Assembly: GCA_027858835.1 (NCBI GenBank)
Contig: JAQIBY010000023.1
Location: forward strand, 1 to 46,782
DNA from: Bacteroidales bacterium
GTDB taxonomy: Bacteria; Bacteroidota; Bacteroidia; Bacteroidales; ML635J-15
Direction of reading: 5' to 3'
Length of the DNA: 46,782 bases
Position 1 is the stretch's first letter. Each line of letters opens with the position of its first letter. Shown one piece after another: positions 9,799 to 17,900 of the stretch. A program made the position numbers and the translations under genes. Under the pieces are notes generated by a model. That model saw nothing but the letters and a program-made list of their open reading frames with translations, made no database searches and was not told the origin of the DNA.

Positions 9799-10798
9799 AT
9801 ACTTCAGCATCCTTAAGCAGAGCATTAATTTCTGTTGCAAGCCTTTCTGCATCAATACTTTCAGAAACGAATTTTCCGGCTTGTGTTTTTTGCATTAAAG
9901 CTTTCATTTCGGGCAAATCACTCACTATCGCAGGAATCCCGGCATGCCAATAATCAAACAATTTATTGGGCAAAGCAAAGCGATAATTCAATCCCAAATC
10001 CTGTTCAAGACTTAAACCAAGTACTGCTTGTTTCGTAAGCCCCCGGAGTTTTTCAAAACTTATTCGTCCGGCAAATATTACCTGCTTATCTGCAGAAGAT
10101 TGTCGGGCACGATTTTGTAATTCTGTTTGCAAGGGTCCGTCACCAGCAATTATCAGATTATAACCAGGAATAAATTGCATGGCATCAATCATTTTATCGA
10201 TTCCTCTCCCGACATTTAAGGTTCCCTGATAAATAATAAACGGCTTTTCTGAGCTTAGATTAAAGGTTTCTTCAGGTGCTTCTTTCATCGGCAAGTTTCG
10301 GATAACATCCATTTTAACGCCATACTTTTCATGGTAATAATTTGCAATTGATTCACTTACCGTATAAGCATAATTCAGTTTCGGAAGAAAATACTTTTCG
10401 AGACGCACCCAAAATCGTTTAACCCTTGGTTTATTCTGCAATTCAGGAACTTCCGAAAACAATTCATGACTGTCAAAGACAAGCGATTTTCGTCGTAATT
10501 TTTTTGCACCCCAAGCTCCGGGCAAGCTATCCATATCACAAGCGAGTACAGCATCCCATTTATGGAAAACTAACCAACAAAATAAGCGCAAATTATACGC
10601 AGCATAAAACAAAAACCCACGCTGAAAGCACAAACGAAAGCGTTTAGTCGGATAGACTCTGGAAATCGCACCGGATTTTGATGTTTTCCGACCAATCAGC
10701 AACACATTAAAGCCATTTTCACTTAGGTTCAATGCGGTTTTGTGCATGCGTTGATCGAGTTCAAGATCGTTTGTTACTGTGATAATGATTCTTTTCAC
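9680..10798 (-). CDS. Glycosyltransferase family 4 (GT-B fold)
   Basis: A 372-residue retaining glycosyltransferase of the GT-B type, probably transferring a sugar from a nucleotide donor to an envelope glycan or lipid-linked acceptor. The N-terminal half starts KRIIITVTNDLELDQRMHKT, the beginning of many GT4 proteins from Bacteroidota. The C-terminal donor-binding half has IIYQGTLNVGRGIDKMIDA, LIIAGDGP and NYRFALPNKLFDYWHAGIP, where the E/N...PNKLFEY region binds the nucleotide sugar. The start is GTG at 10798; no better ATG is near. Its final codons lie in the second copy of the 177-bp repeat and overlap a dead ftsE end. It stands alone, divergent from murB, so the substrate cannot be told. 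Confidence 0.8.
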   Translation of the reverse strand: MKRIIITVTNDLELDQRMHKTALNLSENGFNVLLIGRKTSKSGAISRVYPTKRFRLCFQRGFLFYAAYNLRLFCWLVFHKWDAVLACDMDSLPGAWGAKKLRRKSLVFDSHELFSEVPELQNKPRVKRFWVRLEKYFLPKLNYAYTVSESIANYYHEKYGVKMDVIRNLPMKEAPEETFNLSSEKPFIIYQGTLNVGRGIDKMIDAMQFIPGYNLIIAGDGPLQTELQNRARQSSADKQVIFAGRISFEKLRGLTKQAVLGLSLEQDLGLNYRFALPNKLFDYWHAGIPAIVSDLPEMKALMQKTQAGKFVSESIDAERLATEINALLKDAEVYDKMKKAAQKAASEYHWENESKRQLEIFRSIFKPSEINT

Positions 10799-10835
10799 TA
10801 TATGGACTTTTGAAATCTAAAACTAATAAAAAATA

Positions 10836-10861
10836 TTGTTTCTATGAATTCATTATCTTTG
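10836..10861 (+). promoter_or_regulatory. murB promoter (TTG / TATCTTTG)
   Basis: TATCTTTG at 10854-10861 is an exact -7 box, with a TTG at 10836-10838 (15-bp gap, shorter than usual). It lies downstream of the first in-frame ATG (10844). The transcript should therefore start near 10868, which makes the ATG at 10877 the real murB start. Confidence 0.55.
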
Positions 10862-10876
10862 TGGAAAAGAACTCAT

Positions 10877-11878
10877 ATGGAAACAGATTATTCACTCAAA
10901 GAACGCAATACATTTCATTTTAATATTCATGCTGCTGCATATTCTGAGATATCACATCCTGAAATGATTCGGGAATTCATACCACAAACTCCCGGAGAAT
11001 TCGCCCCGATATTAATTCTTGGTGAAGGCAGCAACTTATTGTTTCGTGATGATTACCAGGGACATATTATCCGATCAACTGACACTAGCATTGAGGTGAT
11101 TTCTGAAAGAGGAGATGATGTTTTAATCCGAGTTGCATCAGGTGTTAAATGGGATGATTTCGTGAAATTTGCAGTGGATAACGGATACGGCGGGATTGAA
11201 AATTTATCATGGATTCCGGGTACGATTGGTGCCTGTCCGGTGCAAAATATCGGAGCCTACGGAGTGGAAGTTAAAGACAAGATTGAATATGTTGAAGGTT
11301 TATACTTAGATACAGGCGAAGTTTTCCATTTAGAAAAAGCATCCTGTTTATTTGGGTATCGTGATTCTATTTTCAAGCACGAATTAAGAGGGCGGGTTTT
11401 TATCAGTCATGTTACTTTCCGATTGTCTTCAAATCCCTCATATCATTTAGATTACGGTGTGTTGAAAACACGAGTTGAATCAAAAGGGGCAATCAATTTA
11501 TCTACAATTCGTGAGTCAGTCATTGAAATCCGCAAAGAAAAATTACCTGACCCCGAAGACATTGGGAATGCCGGCAGTTTTTTCAAGAATCCGGTAATCC
11601 CTGAAACGCACTTATCTTTAATTCAACAAGATTATCCTGAAATTCCATTTTATGAATTAGAGGATGGCTATAAAATCCCCACTGCCTGGTTGATTGACAC
11701 TGCAGGATGGAAAGGCTATCGTCAAGCAGATGCCGGTGTACATGCAAACCAAGCTTTGGTTTTGGTCAATTACGGAAATGCCGAACCTTCTGAAATTTTA
11801 GACTTAGCAGAAAATATATGTCGGGATATCAAACATAAATTTGGTATAGAGTTAGAAATGGAAGTCACCATCGTTTAA
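10877..11878 (+). CDS. murB: UDP-N-acetylenolpyruvoylglucosamine reductase MurB
   Basis: FAD enzyme that reduces UDP-GlcNAc-enolpyruvate to UDP-MurNAc with NADPH, the second committed step of peptidoglycan synthesis (after MurA, also in this window). From the ATG at 10877 the product has 333 residues, close to the E. coli type I enzyme. FAD-binding motifs are ILGEGSNLLF and IPGTIGACPVQNIGAYG. YRDSIFK is the type I loop, NAGSFFKNP contains the catalytic Ser, and LEMEV near the end carries the conserved Glu. The frame extends 11 codons further upstream, but the -7 box falls inside that extension. It is a single-gene unit, followed by a bidirectional terminator. Confidence 0.93.
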   Translation: METDYSLKERNTFHFNIHAAAYSEISHPEMIREFIPQTPGEFAPILILGEGSNLLFRDDYQGHIIRSTDTSIEVISERGDDVLIRVASGVKWDDFVKFAVDNGYGGIENLSWIPGTIGACPVQNIGAYGVEVKDKIEYVEGLYLDTGEVFHLEKASCLFGYRDSIFKHELRGRVFISHVTFRLSSNPSYHLDYGVLKTRVESKGAINLSTIRESVIEIRKEKLPDPEDIGNAGSFFKNPVIPETHLSLIQQDYPEIPFYELEDGYKIPTAWLIDTAGWKGYRQADAGVHANQALVLVNYGNAEPSEILDLAENICRDIKHKFGIELEMEVTIV

Positions 11879-11903
11879 CCCAATATTTTATTTAATTAAA
11901 AAG

Positions 11904-11939
11904 AATAAATGCCCTGTCAGGGATGACAAGGCATTTATT
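11904..11939. terminator. Bidirectional terminator between murB and the giant adhesin
   Basis: The 16-bp arms AATAAATGCCCTGTCA (11904-11919) and 11924-11939 have one mismatch and a 4-base loop. The A/T-rich outer ends give T-rich tails on both strands. It serves the two convergent genes ending at 11878 and 11958. Confidence 0.75.
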
Positions 11940-11957
11940 AATTGGCTTGATTACGCT

Positions 11958-14900
11958 CTATTTGAATACCATTACCCGTCCAGAATAGGTATAGTCTTTT
12001 CCAAATTTATCACGTAGTGTGATTACCCAGGTATAAACTCCTTGTTGCACATAATCACCCATATTATTATTTGAACGACCTTTCCAGTGTTCATTAATAT
12101 CTTTCGTTGTAAAGAGAGGTTCACCCCAACGGTTGTATATAGTCATTTCATAGGATGTGATATCGATACCCACTCCATGCGGATAAAACTCATTATTACC
12201 CGGAGATCTGACATTAATTGCATCAGGAACATAGAAACGATGCTCTTCAATAATATTGACAGATTGAACAATGGTATCCGTACAACCAATATTATTGTAT
12301 GCAATAAGCGTTACAGGGATTTCACCTGCTTCAGAAAAGACATGATCCGGATTTTGAATTGTACTCATTCCTTCATTTCCGAAATGCCATTTCCATGCAG
12401 TTGCATTTGTGGATTCATCGTTAAAGTGGATACTACCGGCAAACATTCCAGCGGTCCATGGTTGTGCAATAAAATCAGCAACAGGAGCTTCTTTAACTTG
12501 TAAATTCAAAGTTAAAGAATCTGTGCATCCCATATTTGTGGTGACAACGAGTGAAACTTCATAATAACCGGCATTTTCATAATAATGCACAGGTCTTTTA
12601 ATTTCAGAGGAGTTATTTTCGCCACTATCCTCATCATCAAAATTCCACAAATAAGTATAGGTTAAATTTGATGTGTTATTATCAAACTGAATGCTTAATG
12701 GAGCGCAACCTTTATTTGGAGTTCTGGTAATATCTATTTCCGGCTGAGGAGCGACAGACAATGTCACATTTGCTGTATCATTCGGAGTACCACATCCATC
12801 AGACAATACGACCTGAAAATCTGTATCGGTGGTTGGACTAACAATAATTTGGGAGTTCTCTGTTACCATTCCATTCCCCCAATCAAAGACATAATGTCCA
12901 TCTCCTCCACTTGCTGTTGCAGTAAGCGTTGCCGGTTGTCCGCTACAAACAGAACCTGGTGTGACAACACTAATATCCAAAGGTGGTTTAACAACAATCT
13001 CTAATCCTTCGGCATCAGACGAACAGCCATTATTGTCAATCACTGTAACAATATACTCTGTAGTCACATCCGGGGAAACCCAATGTGTTGACCCTGTGCC
13101 AACTTCTGACCAAACATAATTGTAAGGAGGCAATCCTCCTGAAGCCGTTGCACTTATCTGTGATGTTTGTCCAATACAAATTGTATCTGCGGGGTCTGTT
13201 ATTGCAACAACTTGTTCCGGACCACTGATTGGAAGTGTTGCATAAACTTCACACCCATTTTGGTCAGTAACCGTCACTGTATAAAGATTTGCAGGCAGTG
13301 TGTCGCAATAATCATTATCAGAAACATTTGGATTCCAATTATATTCGTACGGTGGTGTTCCACTAGATACATTAATTTGAGCAGTACCATCGTGATATCC
13401 AAAGCAACTAACCGGAGATGTTATGACATTATCAAGTTGTGGAGCCGCAGTTTCCGCTACATTTACGGGGAATTCAGCCGTACAGCCATAAGCATCTGTC
13501 ACCATACACTCATAAGCTCCAGGTGCAAGATTTCCGACTGAGTCTAAATTAGCAAAGCCCCCGGGAGTCCAAGAATAATTATATCCTGGCGTTCCACCAA
13601 ATACATTGGTAATGTAAGCTGAACCATTATCAAGGTTACATGTCGCATCAACAGTTGCAAAAAGTGCATTTATTTCTGAAGGTTGTGGCACAAAATAATT
13701 TTCTGTCACAAAGCATGAGTGATCATTTGCATTGTAAACAACCAATGTATAGTTTGTAGAACTTAAACCTGTAGCAACCGGATCAGTACTTGCTGAACCA
13801 AACCACTCATAATCATAATTTCCTGAACCACCAGTTACACTAACAGAAACTGAACCATCACTACTACCATAACAAGTAGCAGGGAAAATATTTTCAGTTA
13901 AGGTCATTTGTGTAGGCTCATCGATTACCACAGAATTTTCTGATGTACAGCCATTATCATCTGTGGCTGTTACCGTATAAGATCCTGGACATAATCCACT
14001 TACACTTTGGGTGTTATATCCCCCGGTCCATGAATATGAAACAGGAGGAGTTCCTCCAATAAACATAGCATCAGCGGTACCATTGCAAAAACCGAAACAG
14101 GTTGCATCAGTATTAGCATCTACACGCGCAGTAAAAAGAGTAGGTTCTGTAATCGATATTGTCTCACTTGTTTGACAGCCATTTGCATCTGTAATCGAAA
14201 CCGTGTATGTTCCTTCAACAAGATTAATTGCATGAGCAGACGTTTGATTCATTGGATCGTTCCACTGAATTGTATTCGTTGGTGTAGAACTCGTGAAAGA
14301 CACAATCGCCTCACCCGAATCTTCACCAAAGCAAGCCACATTGGTAATGGCAATATCATCAATAATCGGAGCTGATATATCATTCAAATCAATCGTATGC
14401 ATTGTAGAACATCCATGATAATCCGTCACAGAAACCGTGTAATTTCCATTCGGGATATTGGATAGTTGAGCGGAGTTTCCACCCGGAGGTGATTGCCAAT
14501 CATAAGTATAAGGCGCTGTCCCACCAATTACACCAACGGTAATCGACCCATCATTATTTCCACAATGTGGCATAACTGTATCCTGAACGACAATATCGAG
14601 TACCGCCGGGGCATTTAAAGTTGCACTGCTTACATTTTGGCAGCCATTGTTATCTATCAGGGTAAGTATATACAAACCTGCACACAAATTATCATTAAGC
14701 GCTGATGCACTTGTATTTGACCAACTGTAAGTATAACTCGGAGTTCCTCCTGTAACTACAGCTTCAATTTCGCCATCACAATAATTGTAACAGGTTTCAT
14801 TTGTCACTAAGAAATTCACATTGATTTCTGTAGGCTGGGTTAAATTTAAACATGTATCTATCTGACAACCATTATTATCAGACACAGTAACACAATGTGT

Positions 14901-17900
14901 TCCGGCAGGAAGATTTGTTGCCGTTGCACCGACATCCCCACTATCCCATGAATACGAAACAGGAGCGGTACCACCTACCACAGAAACTGTGATTGAACCG
15001 TCAGCTAATCCAAAGCAAGTTGGATTATTTTTCACTGTTGTACTAAATGAGAGCTGTGAAGGTTCAGGAATATTTACTGTATTATTGGAGGTACATCCAT
15101 TATCATCTGTCACTGTTACACCATAATTGCCCGGGCAAAGATTCACGGCAGTTTGACTAGTTTGATTATTCATATCACTCCACTCAAAATTATATGGCGC
15201 ATTTCCACCGGATGGATTTACGACTGCTTCACCATCACAAGAACCATTGCAATTTGTCATCAAACTTGAAGTTGGAGCAGATATAAATGAAGGTTCTGTC
15301 AAGATATAATTTCGTGTAATGAAACATCCATTTGCATCGGTAATAACAACCGTATAAGTTCCTTCGCAAAGATTTGTTTGATCCTCTGTAGCGGGTAAAG
15401 TTCCGGGACCAGCCCACGTATATGTATAAGGCGGCGTTCCATCAAAAGTTGTCATCTGAATTTCACCATTACAAGCATTATTACAAGTTGGGTTAGAAGT
15501 CACTGTACCCACTCCCAATTGTGCAGGTTCAATAACAGTTGTATTTGTTGTTGTAATGCAACCAGTAGTCATATCTGTTACAATTACAGAATATGTTCCA
15601 GCACATAAGTTAGTTGCCGTTGGGTTTGTTTGCATAGGCGCTGTACTCCACTGATAATCAAACGGACCTGTTCCTCCGATTACATTAACTGTTGCCTGAC
15701 CATTACAGGTTCCTTCACAGGTTGCATTTGCAGTTGTTGTAATATTTAAGGTTGGTCCGGAAATATCATTAACGGCAAAAGTTTGAACAGCCTGACATCC
15801 TTTATTATCAGTTACGGTAACCGTATAAGTTCCGGCAGGAATATTTATCAAATCTTCAGTATGAGGACCGTAGTCCCAATCAATAATAAAAGCACCGACT
15901 GAACCACCTGCTATAGTAAGATCGATAGCACCATTTGATTGTCCACAATCTGAGTCCGTTATATCAGCAGTAAGCACAATCTGATCATTTTCAGTAATGG
16001 TAACATTATCCATTGCGGTACATCCATTATCATCAGTAGCTGTAACCTCGTAGTCACCAGCACATAAACTTACTGCCATTTGGGAATTCTGAAAATCATC
16101 CCATAGGTATGTAAAGGGTGCTGTCCCACCGTTAGGAGTTGCCAATGCAGAGCCGGTACAAGTTCCGTAACAATCGATTACCGGAGCTGTTGCATTTACA
16201 GTAAATGAAGATGGCTCATTAATTACAGCACTTGCAACATAAGTACATCCAAACATATCTGTTACAGTAACCGTATGATTTCCGGCTCCAAGATTAATTG
16301 CTGTAGCAGTATTTTGAGTTGGAGTTGTTCCCCATTCAATTGTAAAAGGAGGAGCACCACCACCGATTGACACAGTTGCAGTTCCATCATTTTCACCAAA
16401 ACACGTGATATCGGTGGTATTTGAAATTGAGACAGTTGCACCCGGTTCGTTATTAATTGTGACGCTTCCGTTTACAACACAACCATTATCGTCAGTTACC
16501 TGAACGGAATAAGGTGATCCAACTGCTGACAAACCAGTATTGTTTGCACTGGTGGGTTGAGTTCCTCCACTCCATAGGTAAGTATAAGGGCTTGTTCCAC
16601 CTGATGGGACAACAGAAGCGGTTCCATCATTTTGGTTACAATGAGAATTTGTTGAGCTGAGCAATAAATTAATCGAAGAAGGCTCATTAATTGTTACCGG
16701 TGCAGTTGCAGTACAGGAGTTTGCATCAGTTACAGTAACAACATAGCTTCCCGGACAGAATCCAGTATTTGCAGGTTGGTTTGGTGTTGCTCCATTTCCA
16801 ATTCCCCAATTATATGTTAGGACACCTGTTCCGCCAACTCCATTAGCGGTAGCTATTCCATCACATAATCCATTACAAGACACGTCGTTAGATGCAGTAA
16901 CACTGGCATTGAGCACCGGGGCAGCATTAATATTAAAGTTTGTCACAGCAGAACAGCCCCAAGTATCAGTAACTGTTACTGTATATGACTGAGGTGAAAG
17001 ATTTGACAATGTATGAGAAGTTGCTGTAGTAGTCTGGTTAACACCATGAGACCAAGCGTAAGTAAAATCAGGATCACCACTTAATACGTTAATCGTAGCG
17101 GATCCATCGTTTGAATAAGAGCAAAGCGTTTGGCTATGGGATTCATTAATCGCGACTCCACCAACATCCATAATACTACCGGTAAACTGAGCCGTACAAG
17201 CTTGATCATCAGTAACAGTAACGATATAAGTTCCTGCCGGTAAATTAGTTGCAGTTTGGGTAAATTGTGCTGGCACACAGTTCCATTGATATGTATAAGG
17301 TGCTGTTCCGCCTGATGGATTAACTGTAATATCGCCATCTGACTGCCCGCAATGAGCGTTATTTGGTGACATTGTTGCCGTAATATTTGTAGGCTGACTT
17401 ATGGTAACTGTTTCTGTTACCAAACAAGCTCCTTCAGTTACTGAAACAGTATGCGTCCCGGCACATAAACCAGTTACAGCAAAGTTTGTCGGATTTGTTC
17501 CACTACTCCATTGATATGAAAAAGGTCCGGCACCAACAGCAGTTGCAGTTGCCTGTCCATCACAATCTCCGTTACAGGATACATCCTGATCTACGCTAGT
17601 TGTTACAGTGAAAGGAGCTCCTGTATCATTAATTATTATGCTATTAATCTGCGTACAATTATTGTCATCTGTTACGGTTACCGTATAATTTCCTGCAGGG
17701 ATACCATTAATTGTATTTGCTGTACCTCCATTAGACCAATCATAATCATATGGAGCAGTACCTCCTACAACAGAAACTGAGGCTGAGCCATTTGCGAGAG
17801 CACAGTTTGCATCAGTACCACTCATTGTCAATGCCATTGAAGGCGGGTCGGTAATATTGAAATTTTCAACAACAAAACAGGCAGGATTTGAGCCATCAGA

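Noticed and set aside
10844-10876. Upstream ATG for murB
   Set aside because: The -7 box TATCTTTG lies at 10854-10861, inside this extension, and the extra residues are not part of the MurB fold.
12087-12503. Long antisense frames inside the giant adhesin (also 13167-13541, 18666-18990)
   Set aside because: They arise from the biased codons of the Thr/Gly/Asn-rich repeats and show no protein-like composition.
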